Assembly (NCBI RefSeq): GCF_011758565.1
Contig: NZ_JAAMOX010000002.1
Coordinates: 248,001-312,000, forward strand
Direction: 5' to 3'
DNA: 64,000 nt
From: Lysinibacter cavernae
GTDB lineage: Bacteria; Actinomycetota; Actinomycetes; Actinomycetales; Microbacteriaceae
A model generated the notes under the pieces. The model saw nothing but the letters and a program-made list of their open reading frames with translations. It was not told the origin of the DNA and did not search any database. Below, one piece after another: positions 1 to 8,573 of this stretch. Position numbers and translations under genes: made by a program. Position 1 is the stretch's first letter; every line of letters starts with the position of its first letter.

Positions 1-1273
1 CGAATCCGCGGATGTAGAGGTCCCACTTCTCAACGACGCCATCGATGCTGCGGTGGGCGCGCGTCAACGGGCTCGTCTCAACGGGGAAATCAATCACAAA
101 AGTTGGCCTCGTGAGGCCGTCCTTCACGAAGTGCTCCCACAGTTCCTCAACCAGTTTTCCATGGTTGGGTAGGGCAACTTCGACGCCTTCCTTGTCTGCA
201 AGGGCGAGCAGATCCGCAACCGAGGTCTGCGGCGTGATGTTGATGCCAGCGGCATCAGACAGGCTGTCGTACATGCTGATGCGGTCCCAGTTGCCGCCGA
301 GGTCATACTCGGTGCCATCCGCCCACGTCACGACGTGACTTCCTGACACGGCGATTGCTGCGTTCTGAATGAGTTCCTGGGTCAGGTCTGCGATGGAGTT
401 GTAATCCCCGTATGCCTCGTAGGCCTCGAGCATCGCGAACTCTGGGCTGTGCGTTGAGTCGGCACCCTCGTTGCGGAAGTTGCGGTTGATCTCAAACACT
501 CGATCGATGCCGCCAACAACCGCGCGCTTCAGGAAGAGCTCTGGTGCAATTCGCAGGTACAGCTCGGTATCAAAAGCGTTTGAGTGTGTCTTGAATGGGC
601 GTGCCGATGCCCCGCCGTGCAGCGTCTGCAGCATCGGAGTCTCGACCTCGACAAAGTTGTGCTCAGCAAACGTGTCGCGCAGGCTCGTCATGGTTGTTGA
701 ACGAGCGAGAACCGTCTTTCGGGCCTGCTCGCGAACGATGAGGTCAAGATAGCGCTGACGAACGCGCGTCTCCTCGTTGAGCTCGTTATGCAAGTTCGGG
801 AGCGGCAGGAGCGCCTTCGACGCAATCGCCCAGTCTGACACCATGACAGAAAGCTCGCCGCGGCGGCTAGAAATGACCTGGCCCTTCACAAAGACGTGGT
901 CACCAAGGTCAACAAGGTCTTTCCAACGCTGAAGGCTTTCTTCGCCAACCTCAGCGAGGCTCACCATGGCCTGGATGCGCGAACCGTCGCCGGCCTGCAG
1001 GCTCGCAAAACACAGCTTGCCAGTGTTGCGGGCAAACACAATACGACCGGCAACCGCGACAACGTCACCCGATTCCTCACCGGTTTCCAGATGACTGTAG
1101 GCAGCGCGAACCTGGGGAATCGTGTGCGTGACTGGAACGCTTACCGGGTAGGCTCCACCACCAGCGTCAGCCGCTTCAGCAATCAAACGCTCGCGTTTTG
1201 CCATGCGCACGGCTTTTTGTTCAAAGATCTCGTCGGCCGAAAGCTCGGCTTCAGGGGTGGCGTTTTCGCTCAT
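1..1273 (-). CDS. lysS: Lysyl-tRNA synthetase, class II (C-terminus outside window)
   Basis: Charges tRNA-Lys with lysine in the cytoplasm. The 424 visible residues cover an N-terminal OB-fold anticodon-binding domain (about residues 60-165, with GDVVAVAGRIVFARNTGK) and the start of the class II catalytic core, including the motif 2 stretch FRNEGADSTHSPEFAMLEAY; the visible end reads EKWDLYIRGF, the usual approach to motif 3. About 75-80 residues are expected to lie beyond the left edge. The ATG at 1273 follows an AGGAG about 11 bases upstream and gives a normal N-terminus. It is transcribed divergently from the sigma factor gene. In many actinobacteria panC, panD and coaX lie between lysS and the DUF2520 gene; here they are absent. 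Identification is confident from sequence motifs alone. Confidence 0.96.
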   Translation of the reverse strand, partial: MSENATPEAELSADEIFEQKAVRMAKRERLIAEAADAGGGAYPVSVPVTHTIPQVRAAYSHLETGEESGDVVAVAGRIVFARNTGKLCFASLQAGDGSRIQAMVSLAEVGEESLQRWKDLVDLGDHVFVKGQVISSRRGELSVMVSDWAIASKALLPLPNLHNELNEETRVRQRYLDLIVREQARKTVLARSTTMTSLRDTFAEHNFVEVETPMLQTLHGGASARPFKTHSNAFDTELYLRIAPELFLKRAVVGGIDRVFEINRNFRNEGADSTHSPEFAMLEAYEAYGDYNSIADLTQELIQNAAIAVSGSHVVTWADGTEYDLGGNWDRISMYDSLSDAAGINITPQTSVADLLALADKEGVEVALPNHGKLVEELWEHFVKDGLTRPTFVIDFPVETSPLTRAHRSIDGVVEKWDLYIRGF

Positions 1274-1430
1274 GCGGGATGACTGCTCCTGGGTTGGTTG
1301 ACTCAAGACAGTCTACCGACCCTTACGGATACCGGGAATTCCCTGTTGAGCGCAAAAACAGACCGGTTTTCCGAATAATTTGCCGGTAGACTACTGCCGT
1401 ATATGTCTTGGGTCACTAAGGGAAGACGAC
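1274..1430. promoter_or_regulatory. Divergent promoter region lysS / sigma factor
   Basis: The 157-bp region holds the same 9-mer, CGGTAGACT, on both strands: at 1384-1392 on the plus strand and at 1310-1318 on the minus strand (seen as AGTCTACCG). Each contains TAGACT, which fits an actinobacterial -10 box, and each lies about 40 bases upstream of its gene's start codon. No convincing TTGACA lies upstream of either copy. That the 9-mer is a promoter element is inference. Confidence 0.35.
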
Positions 1431-3425
1431 ATGCAGTCTGATGCAGAGCTCCTCAGCGCCGTACGTTCTGGCGACGCTGCAGCTTTTGGCGCCATTTACG
1501 AACGCCACAACCAGTCGGTAACCCTCACGGCCCGCAAATACGAGCGCGACCCCAACCGCGCCGACGACCTCGTCTCTGAGGCCTTCGCGCGACTCCTCCG
1601 TCTCCTGCAAGAGGGCAAAGGCCCAACCGAGACGGTTCGCCAATATCTCTACGTGATTGTGCGCAACCTCGCAAACGACCATGTCGTCGACATCCGTTCG
1701 AGCGATGCCTTCGACGAACTCGAAGACACCATGGCAGACGCGTCAACAACCGACGTGGCACAGCTCGAAGTTCTCAATCAAACCATCGTCACGAACGCGT
1801 TTAACTCGCTTCCCGACCGCTGGCAAAACATCCTCTGGATGGTCGACGTCGAAGGCATGAAGCCAGCGGCGGCGGCCCAACACTTTGGCATGACGGCCAA
1901 CAGCTGCTCCGCGCTCCTCCACCGTGCTCGCGGCGCGCTCGCGGAAGCGTATCTTGGCGCTCACCTCACGGCGAGAGTCTCTGAAGACTGCTCCAAATAT
2001 GTCAATCAGCTTCCTGCCTACGTCCGCTCAACGCTGAGCAAGTCGCGCGTCCTTCCGCTCCGTAAGCACCTCGAATCATGCGAAGACTGCCGCGTAGCCG
2101 AAGCCGAAATCCGCGATACCTCGTTGGTACTCCGCGCCGTTATCGCACCGCTCCTCGTTGGCGGCGTAGTCGCAGGAAGCCTCTGGCCCGCGTCAGCGAC
2201 CGGGGCATCAGCCGCGGTTATTGCGGGTGCAGGAGCGAGCGCCGGAGTTGCGGGCGGTGCAGGTGCAGGTGGAGCAGGCGGTTCCTCCGGCGGCGCGGGC
2301 GCAACCGGCGGATTCCTCTCCGGGCTCGTGGCTTCTCAGGGCGTTTTGATTGGGGCTGGCGCTGCCGTCGCGCTCGGTGTTGCCGCAGCCATCGCGGTAC
2401 CAATTGCCATCAACTCCGGAAACGACCAGCCAGGCTCCTCCGCGATTGCCGCTGAACGACCTGCCGATATCGCCAGCTCAGCTGCTGATGATGAAGACGC
2501 ATCGTCAGACGGCTCGGCCACCCCCGCCCCACCAGAGAAATCCCCCGAGCCAGAGGTTGTCCCGACAACCGAAGTGCCTGGGGCAATCCCAACCGTGCCG
2601 TATGTTCCAACACCCTCGGTTCCAAACGCTGAGCCGGCGCCTGAAGCACCTGTGCCCCCTGTCGCGCCGCCAACAACTCCAACAACGCCGCCGACAACGC
2701 CGCCCGTTGTTCCTCCTGTTGATCCACCAATTATTCCTCCGGTAGATCCGCCGGTAAGCCCTGACGCCGCAGTCGTGAACGTTGGCCAGTTCTCCGGCGC
2801 CGAGGCAGGAACGATACAGACGCTTTCTGTCAGCGCAGAATCGAAGCGGTTCGAGTTCAACCCGAGGGGCGCATTCACCGTGACGCTCGTCGGCGGAGTC
2901 TTTACCTCATCCCAGATGACGTCGTCCGATAACTGGTGGGCCTGCTCCGTAGCGCAAGACCCTTCACAAATGACGTGCAGCCAGGTCTATTCGATCTTTC
3001 ACAACACGAGCAGCTTTGAGTTTCAGTTCGAGGTAACCGGAGCCGTCGGCACGCAAGTCGTTGCGACCATTACTCCGTCAAACACGCACACAACGTCAAC
3101 GACCAAGACCAAGACCACTCAAGCAACCATCACCGAGCCAGCGATCAACCCGGTTCCGCTTGAAGAGACTGACCCCGACCTGCAGGGCGCATCCTCGACA
3201 ACGTTTGGGTCGGAACCCATCGCTCAAGCGGCTGCATCCGCGGCGCTTCCGGCAGATACCACTCAAATCGCGTCAGACGAGCCAACAGCTGCGGTCGATG
3301 ACAGCCAGGCAACTGCCCAAGAGCCATCAGCAGAACTCCCTCAGGCAAGCCAAGAGGACGCGCAGCCGGAGCCCGTCGACGCGGGTGCGGCTTCCGCAGA
3401 GGGCACCGACGCGGTCGCTCCGTAA
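1431..3425 (+). CDS. ECF-type RNA polymerase sigma factor fused to zinc-finger, transmembrane and extracytoplasmic tail
   Basis: A 664-residue protein starting at ATG 1431 (AGGGAAG 6 bases upstream); a longer TTG-started frame from 1380 lacks such a site. Residues about 7-85 match sigma region 2 and about 110-175 region 4 (LPDRWQNILWMVDVEGM followed by a helix-turn-helix). Residues 213-220 (HLESCEDC) form a ZAS-like anti-sigma zinc motif. Next come two hydrophobic Ala/Gly-rich segments (about 232-252 and 310-335), a Pro/Thr-rich stretch, and a C-terminal Ser/Thr/Glu-rich region with a possible beta domain near 470-560. The layout suggests a sigma factor carrying its own inhibitory or anchoring module, with the tail outside the cell. 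Fused sigma/anti-sigma proteins are known among actinobacterial ECF groups; target genes and trigger cannot be read from the sequence. Confidence 0.85.
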   Translation: MQSDAELLSAVRSGDAAAFGAIYERHNQSVTLTARKYERDPNRADDLVSEAFARLLRLLQEGKGPTETVRQYLYVIVRNLANDHVVDIRSSDAFDELEDTMADASTTDVAQLEVLNQTIVTNAFNSLPDRWQNILWMVDVEGMKPAAAAQHFGMTANSCSALLHRARGALAEAYLGAHLTARVSEDCSKYVNQLPAYVRSTLSKSRVLPLRKHLESCEDCRVAEAEIRDTSLVLRAVIAPLLVGGVVAGSLWPASATGASAAVIAGAGASAGVAGGAGAGGAGGSSGGAGATGGFLSGLVASQGVLIGAGAAVALGVAAAIAVPIAINSGNDQPGSSAIAAERPADIASSAADDEDASSDGSATPAPPEKSPEPEVVPTTEVPGAIPTVPYVPTPSVPNAEPAPEAPVPPVAPPTTPTTPPTTPPVVPPVDPPIIPPVDPPVSPDAAVVNVGQFSGAEAGTIQTLSVSAESKRFEFNPRGAFTVTLVGGVFTSSQMTSSDNWWACSVAQDPSQMTCSQVYSIFHNTSSFEFQFEVTGAVGTQVVATITPSNTHTTSTTKTKTTQATITEPAINPVPLEETDPDLQGASSTTFGSEPIAQAAASAALPADTTQIASDEPTAAVDDSQATAQEPSAELPQASQEDAQPEPVDAGAASAEGTDAVAP

Positions 3426-3433
3426 AGAAGCAG

Positions 3434-4132
3434 CTACTCGGCTTTACTCCGCCGAAGCGCAATATCAACTGCCGAGTGCAGCGCAGAGCCAAGAACCGAG
3501 CCAGGATGCTCGATCCCCATCTTTGCAAGCGAAGCGACGGCATCCGAAACCGCATCGGTGGCAGCAGCGGTGACCGCGCCAATGGTGCGCGCAAACGCCT
3601 CTCGGTCGGCCTCTGCAACAACAACCGGTTCCGCTCCCATCTCAACCGCAAGGGCTTGCGCGATCGGAAGAACAGGCGCGGGCGCTGTGACGATGCAGTA
3701 GCTTTCGGCGAGTCTGGCGAGATCAAGCGTCGTCCCGGTAAAGACAATGGCAGGATGCACGGCGAGGGGAATCACGCCGGCCGCCATGGCAGGAGCTAGG
3801 ACACCCGTGCCGTATGCTGCCGCGGTATGCAGCACCAGCTGGCCTGGTTGCCAGACCTTCAGCGTCGCTAAGCCCTCAACGAGTTGTTTCAGCTCTGCGG
3901 TAGGAACAGCCAAGATGACAAGTTCGCTACGTTCGATGATCTGCTCGACCGACAAGACAGGGACCCCTGGGAGCATCGCTTCTGCACGCTCAAGGCTGCG
4001 ATCCGAGACTGCAGAAATACCCACGAGCGCATGGCCAGCCCCTGCGAGGGCGGCTCCGAGCACTGGGCCAACGTGTCCCGCACCGATGATGCCAACGCCG
4101 AGGCGACCGCTGCGGCCATCAGATGAGTTCAA
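3434..4132 (-). CDS. Rossmann-fold and DUF2520 domain protein
   Basis: A 232-residue protein with an N-terminal NAD(P)-binding fold (GVGIIGAGHVGPVLGAAL, near residues 12-29) and a C-terminal DUF2520 helical domain containing the typical HPAIVFTGT stretch. The family resembles ketopantoate-reductase-like dehydrogenases and in actinobacteria usually lies directly upstream of panC; its reaction is not established. The start is a TTG that follows the TAA of the preceding PH-domain gene without any gap, so translational coupling is likely. It is last in the fol/PH operon and converges on the sigma factor gene with an 8-bp gap. panC does not follow, which is unusual. Confidence 0.82.
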   Translation of the reverse strand: MNSSDGRSGRLGVGIIGAGHVGPVLGAALAGAGHALVGISAVSDRSLERAEAMLPGVPVLSVEQIIERSELVILAVPTAELKQLVEGLATLKVWQPGQLVLHTAAAYGTGVLAPAMAAGVIPLAVHPAIVFTGTTLDLARLAESYCIVTAPAPVLPIAQALAVEMGAEPVVVAEADREAFARTIGAVTAAATDAVSDAVASLAKMGIEHPGSVLGSALHSAVDIALRRSKAE

Positions 4133-5782
4133 TTACCGGGCCTCATCGTCTCGCAGCCCCGCAGCAACAACGGCCGCGGTGAGCTCTTCAAACGTTCCAA
4201 GCGCTTGGTCCCGGTCGAGTCCGGCGATGCCGGTCAGAACAGGGCCAAGAACGGTTTGCGGTTGGACCGTTGCGATCTTGGCTTGACGCCCAACCCAGCC
4301 CTGCCGAAGTGAAACGCTCTGCACTCTCGCGAGCGGGATGATTACCAGGCGACGCCACACGGCTCCCCCGCGGAAAAGCAACTCGTTCTCACCGATTCGG
4401 TAGCCCTGCCGCTGACGGCCGAAGCCAAGACGGATCCAAGCCCGTTTTGGTACGCCGCGGAATCCAAACTGAGACTTCTTGCCGATCAGCGCAAAGTCGA
4501 CAAGCTCTTCGGCGATCGGCGCGTTGGGCAGCAAGACCGCCAGCACGCGGTGCACGTCAGCCCGTTTGCCAACAGGAAGCATCGTATTTGTTGCCTGCTG
4601 TTGCGACTGCTCTGAGACCGAGTCACCCGCCTTATTGATTCGGATGGTCCACCATCCGAACGGGCGCCACAGAAGCGGCTGGTACACCTCAATCGCATGG
4701 ATGCGGCCGGGCGGGATTGTGTCGTTGGTGGTTGACAGCAGGCCCTGCCCAACTCGTACTCCATCTAGCGTGAGCGCAATGCTGAACTGCAGGAGGCGCA
4801 TGACCCGCGAAACCAGCACACCAATCATCGCGATCCCAAAGGGGATGAGGCCAAACGCAATGAAGCCTTCGCCCCGCACAGCCATCACAATTACAAAGGC
4901 GACAACCAAGATGGAGATGACGGTGCCAAGCCCAACGATGCGCGACATGACCAAACGGACCGGGGGAATACGAACGACCGACGTTGGCTCGACCAGCAGG
5001 CTTTCGTCAAGCTCAGGGGTAAGAAACTCGCCAAGGCGCTGCGAGACGATGCCGTGTGGCTGATTGGCTGCCGGAAGTGGAACTCCATCGGGGCCAAGCA
5101 GTGCCGGAGCGGCCGCGGGGGTTGGCACGGATGCCGGCTGCGCCCCCGGAGTTGTTCCGGCTTTGCGATGCGCAGCGAGGGAGAGAATCTCGCGACGAAG
5201 TTCGTCTGCGGTTGAACTGCGCAGGTAGCTCAGCTCAACGTTGGAGTCCTGGCCAGCGGTGGAAATCTTGAGCTGCGCCGCACCAAACAACCTGGCGAGC
5301 CACTGACGGTTGACGTTCACACCCTGTACCCGATCGAGGCGAGCCTGGCGGCTTGTGCGGAACACAATGCCGCTTCGGACCTCAACGGCTTCGTGGGTGA
5401 TGCGGTAGCTGTGCCTGCGCCACGACAGATAGGAAAAGCCAATGATGGCCGCGATAACGAGTACAACGACGACCGACGCGACAACCCAGATGCCGAACGT
5501 TTCAACAATGTCACGAATGAAGGGCGGGAAGCGTGAGGTGTCGCTCGCGCCAAACTCGTCCCACTCGTTGCCACCACCAACGACCAACGAAACGATCCAG
5601 TCGCGCGCGTTCGCAATGATGATACCGAGCACAATGACAAGCGCGAGTCCGCCGCGAAGGAACGGCGTTGCCGGGTGGAGGCGGTGCCATTCACCGTCGG
5701 CCGTAGCGATTGGGGAAGGCGCGGGCAGTTGGGGAGCCGGATGCTGGAATCCGGGTTGCTGGGGGTCTGGCAACTGGGTCAC
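4133..5782 (-). CDS. PH domain (DUF304/YdbT-like) membrane protein
   Basis: A 549-residue membrane protein. It has a Pro-rich N-terminus, paired hydrophobic segments at about residues 43-62 and 95-118, a bacterial PH domain (SYRITHEAVEVRSGIVFRTS), a long linker, a second pair of membrane segments (about 280-325), and a second and third PH-like unit. This is the YdbT arrangement of repeated DUF304 modules. In Bacillus, YdbS and YdbT act as a pair linked to envelope stress and bacteriocin tolerance; whether that holds here is unknown. Its first four bases overlap the end of the smaller PH protein gene (ATGA), which fits co-translation. It belongs to the leftward fol operon. Confidence 0.85.
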   Translation of the reverse strand: MTQLPDPQQPGFQHPAPQLPAPSPIATADGEWHRLHPATPFLRGGLALVIVLGIIIANARDWIVSLVVGGGNEWDEFGASDTSRFPPFIRDIVETFGIWVVASVVVVLVIAAIIGFSYLSWRRHSYRITHEAVEVRSGIVFRTSRQARLDRVQGVNVNRQWLARLFGAAQLKISTAGQDSNVELSYLRSSTADELRREILSLAAHRKAGTTPGAQPASVPTPAAAPALLGPDGVPLPAANQPHGIVSQRLGEFLTPELDESLLVEPTSVVRIPPVRLVMSRIVGLGTVISILVVAFVIVMAVRGEGFIAFGLIPFGIAMIGVLVSRVMRLLQFSIALTLDGVRVGQGLLSTTNDTIPPGRIHAIEVYQPLLWRPFGWWTIRINKAGDSVSEQSQQQATNTMLPVGKRADVHRVLAVLLPNAPIAEELVDFALIGKKSQFGFRGVPKRAWIRLGFGRQRQGYRIGENELLFRGGAVWRRLVIIPLARVQSVSLRQGWVGRQAKIATVQPQTVLGPVLTGIAGLDRDQALGTFEELTAAVVAAGLRDDEAR

Positions 5783-6345
5783 AGTCCGGACCGCCGCGTC
5801 TCAGCAACCGCGATGAGGTGGTCTCGAAGCGATTCCGCGGTCTCGAACTTGAGCCCAGGAAGGGTCACCCCGGTTGCCGCGGCCGCCGTCACAAATTTGA
5901 GTTCGGCCAGACCAAGGGCGCGAACGATGGGGCCCCTGTTGATGTCAACGATCTGCATGCGACCGTATGGCACAGCCACGATGCGCTGGGAGAAGATACC
6001 CCGGCGAAAGAGGAAGTCGTCTGCGCGTAGCTGGTACCCGATCGCACGCACGCGACGGGGCGTGATCGCACAGGCAACGATGCCAACGACCGCGACGGCG
6101 ATGGGAAGTAGTGTCTGCCAGATTCCCCACCCGGCGTCAAGAATGAGCGGCAGCAGCGAGACCACAACCAACACCGCCCAGCCGATGAGGTTGCTAATGA
6201 GTTCAACAACAACGTATCGACCGGAAACGCGCTGCCAGCCTTGCGAAACAGGAAGGTTCAGACCCCTCGAGATAGCCCGCGGTTGCGGAACTGCTGATGG
6301 GGCTGGATCACCGAGCGGTTGGGGGGCTGGCAGATGATCGGTCAT
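5779..6345 (-). CDS. PH domain (YdbS-like) membrane protein
   Basis: A 188-residue partner of the following larger PH-domain protein. A Pro-rich head precedes two adjacent membrane spans (about residues 47-65 and 72-93) and then a single DUF304/PH domain with the characteristic QLRADDFLFRRGIFSQRIVAV stretch cut here as YQLRADDFLFRRGIF. The start ATG is preceded by GAAAGACACGACT, a modest ribosome site. In actinobacteria this gene normally follows the DUF3180 gene, as it does here after a 26-bp gap. Function is inferred only from the family: a membrane-associated PH fold, probably forming a complex with its neighbour. Confidence 0.85.
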   Translation of the reverse strand: MTDHLPAPQPLGDPAPSAVPQPRAISRGLNLPVSQGWQRVSGRYVVVELISNLIGWAVLVVVSLLPLILDAGWGIWQTLLPIAVAVVGIVACAITPRRVRAIGYQLRADDFLFRRGIFSQRIVAVPYGRMQIVDINRGPIVRALGLAELKFVTAAAATGVTLPGLKFETAESLRDHLIAVAETRRSGL

Positions 6346-6371
6346 AGTCGTGTCTTTCGGATCACACCCGA

Positions 6372-6854
6372 TTACGCGGGCTGGTCGATAGTCTCAGTTG
6401 TTTCGTCATCGTCGGTCGGTGGCAACACACACAGGTGCTCAACGACGAGTCCGGCAATCAGCAGGATGATACCCCCGACAGCAGTCGCGATAACGGATAC
6501 CCAAGAGTCTATCGGTGGTGAAATTGTTCGTGTGAAGAGGTAGAACAGAACGCCGGTACCGAGGCCAGCAAATAGGCCGCCCGCAAGCGCTGAAGCTTTC
6601 GCCGCCGCAACGACACGAACGGCCGAAAACGGGTTAATCGGCTTCTTGGATTTGCCAACGAGGCTGCGCCGAATGGGGATTGCCACAAGCACAAGGATGA
6701 GCGCAAGGGTCGCAAGCGTAATCGGCAGGGACAGCGGCGGGATAACCATCGCGTTGCCGGCCGAGGAGAGCGCGAGCTCGCCAAGCAACCCGATGACGAT
6801 CCCCGCCAGAATGCTGACGGTAACGGCGGTTGCGCTCGTGCGACGGATGCTCAC
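6372..6854 (-). CDS. DUF3180 family membrane protein
   Basis: A protein of 160 residues with four hydrophobic segments (about residues 8-30, 38-60, 80-105 and 112-138) and a short acidic C-terminus. DUF3180 proteins are found almost only in actinobacteria and nearly always just downstream of folK, as here; their function is unknown. I chose the GTG at 6854, which overlaps the folK stop codon as GTGA, over an ATG six codons upstream, because every neighbouring junction in this operon uses the same 4-bp overlap. Confidence 0.85.
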   Translation of the reverse strand: MSIRRTSATAVTVSILAGIVIGLLGELALSSAGNAMVIPPLSLPITLATLALILVLVAIPIRRSLVGKSKKPINPFSAVRVVAAAKASALAGGLFAGLGTGVLFYLFTRTISPPIDSWVSVIATAVGGIILLIAGLVVEHLCVLPPTDDDETTETIDQPA

Positions 6855-7378
6855 GCTCGCCCACCGCCCCACGTTGGCTCTCGCCTGTGGGCGGCCGCCG
6901 GGTTCTCAAGGCGCGCAAGCACGTCGCTCACGCGACCGTGTCCCATGAGCACGGCATTGGGATCAAGGTCGAGCCACGGGCGAAGAACAAAGTCGCGCTC
7001 AAAGGCCCGAGGGTGAGGGATGGTGAGCCTGTCAGTTTTCACGACCCGACCGCCGTAGGTGATGATGTCGATGTCAAGCGTGCGGCTCCCCCAGCGCTCA
7101 ACGCGGACCCGTCCGTGCTCTGCCTCGATGCGGTTCACAAGATCAAGCAGTTCGTCGGGGCTGAGGTCGGTCGTCACTACCGCAACCGCGTTGAGGTATG
7201 CGGGCGCATCGGGGTCGAGCCCGTCTTCGGTGAGAGCGACAGAGTCATGCAGCGGAGAAGGCTCTACCGAGTGAATTCCCGGAGCGGCCAGCAGATCGTC
7301 CCACGCAGCACGAATGGTCGTTTCTCGTTCGCCAAGGTTGCTTCCAAAAGCCAGCACACACGTCATGACCTGTTTCAT
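6851..7378 (-). CDS. folK: 6-hydroxymethyl-7,8-dihydropterin pyrophosphokinase
   Basis: Transfers pyrophosphate from ATP to 6-hydroxymethyl-dihydropterin, the step before dihydropteroate synthase in folate synthesis. The 175-residue protein has the N-terminal FGSNLGERE, the central RWGSRTLDIDIITYGG with the metal-binding DxD, and PHPRAFERDFVLRPW. The ATG at 7378 overlaps the folB stop (ATGA) and removes a 34-residue upstream extension that is antisense-like in composition. It sits in the folE-folP-folB-folK order typical of actinobacteria. Confidence 0.95.
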   Translation of the reverse strand: MKQVMTCVLAFGSNLGERETTIRAAWDDLLAAPGIHSVEPSPLHDSVALTEDGLDPDAPAYLNAVAVVTTDLSPDELLDLVNRIEAEHGRVRVERWGSRTLDIDIITYGGRVVKTDRLTIPHPRAFERDFVLRPWLDLDPNAVLMGHGRVSDVLARLENPAAAHRREPTWGGGRA

Positions 7379-7749
7379 CGCTGCCTCCGAACGATTGTGA
7401 CCGCGACGTCTGCAAAGGGAACGGCGATGGGGGCATCCGGCTTGTGGACAACAACGCGAACGGCACGCGCCGCGTTCCACGCCAGAGCCGTCGCAGCAAC
7501 ACGCTCAGCGACGGTCTCAATGAGATCAACGGGGTCGCGCTCAACTGCCGCCACAACAGCTTCTGCGAGTTCGCCGTAGTGAATCGTCTGCGCAACATCG
7601 TCGCTGTTAGCCGCCGCGATCAGGTCTACGTCGACAACGAGGTCGATGATAAATCGTTGCCCGGCCTGACGCTCAAAATCGAAGACACCGTGATGAGCAA
7701 AACACTCGAGACCCGTGAGGGTTATTGTGTCACCTTCAAACAATCCCAT
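7375..7749 (-). CDS. folB: Dihydroneopterin aldolase
   Basis: Cleaves 7,8-dihydroneopterin to 6-hydroxymethyl-dihydropterin and glycolaldehyde. The 124-residue protein is of normal family length, with LECFAHHGVFDFER near the N-terminus, the conserved Tyr region TIHYGELAE, LIETVAERVA and a C-terminal VVVHKPDAPI with the catalytic Lys. The ATG at 7749 is preceded by a strong GGAGGAA; an in-frame ATG 15 codons upstream would overlap folP and lacks such a site. folK overlaps its stop codon. Confidence 0.94.
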   Translation of the reverse strand: MGLFEGDTITLTGLECFAHHGVFDFERQAGQRFIIDLVVDVDLIAAANSDDVAQTIHYGELAEAVVAAVERDPVDLIETVAERVAATALAWNAARAVRVVVHKPDAPIAVPFADVAVTIVRRQR

Positions 7750-7781
7750 GATTTCCTCCCTCGCTGCGGCTGGCGGTTCCA

Positions 7782-8573
7782 TCATGAGTTCCATGCCGCA
7801 ACGGTATCAAGTGCCGCACGGGTTTGCTCGACGTTGTGCACTCGAACGGCCCAGGCACCCTGTTGAGCCGAGAGCACACTCACGATAGCCGTTGGAAGAT
7901 CTCTCTCCTCAACATCCGCGCCATCGGCCAGTAGATCGCCAAGAAATCGCTTTCGAGAAGCCCCAATCATGACCCGATAGCCGAGTTGCGCAAACTCGCT
8001 CTGCCGCCGCAAAAGCTGCCAGTTCTGGGTACCAATCTTTGAGAATCCAAGCCCCGGGTCGAGAACAAGTTGGGCATCCGAGATGCCGGCCTCTTTGGCC
8101 GCTCGCACACGCGCTTGAAGTTCGGAACGAACGTCGGCCACAACGTCACCGTAGTTGGCCCGCGCATCCATCTGTGTTGAGCCGTTGCGCCAGTGCCCAA
8201 GAATGTAGGTGAGCTCGGTGCCGGCCACGGTGTGCAGGATATCGGGGTCGGCGAGACCACCGGACACGTCGTTGATGATGGTGGCCCCGGCTGCGGCAGC
8301 CGACAGCGCGGTTGCCGCGTTGAGCGTGTCAATGCTCACCGCGATACCCTCTTTGCGAAGGGCAGAGATAACCGGAAGCACTCGATCTTGTTCTTCCTGG
8401 GCAGAGATTCGTTCCGCTCCTGGCCTGGTAGATTCTCCGCCGATGTCGAGGATGTCCGCACCCTGCGCACGGAGCGCAAGGCCGTGCTCAATTGCTCGTT
8501 CTGCACCGAAGTACCGTCCGCCGTCGCTAAACGAATCTGGCGTGACGTTCAGGATGCCCATAACGAGCGTCAC
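7782..8573 (-). CDS. folP: Dihydropteroate synthase
   Basis: Condenses dihydropterin pyrophosphate with p-aminobenzoate; the target of sulfonamides. The 263-residue TIM barrel shows both signatures: MGILNVTPDSFSDGG at the N-terminus and DIGGESTRPGA soon after, followed by INDVSGG, LDPGLGFSK and the pyrophosphate-binding GASRKRFLG. The start overlaps the folE stop (ATGA). No substitution that would suggest sulfonamide resistance is obvious, but no comparison was run. Confidence 0.96.
   Translation of the reverse strand: MTLVMGILNVTPDSFSDGGRYFGAERAIEHGLALRAQGADILDIGGESTRPGAERISAQEEQDRVLPVISALRKEGIAVSIDTLNAATALSAAAAGATIINDVSGGLADPDILHTVAGTELTYILGHWRNGSTQMDARANYGDVVADVRSELQARVRAAKEAGISDAQLVLDPGLGFSKIGTQNWQLLRRQSEFAQLGYRVMIGASRKRFLGDLLADGADVEERDLPTAIVSVLSAQQGAWAVRVHNVEQTRAALDTVAAWNS

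Noticed and set aside
3434-4132. DUF2520 gene read as ketopantoate reductase (panE)
   Set aside because: The C-terminal domain matches DUF2520 rather than ApbA_C, so the panE name is not supported.
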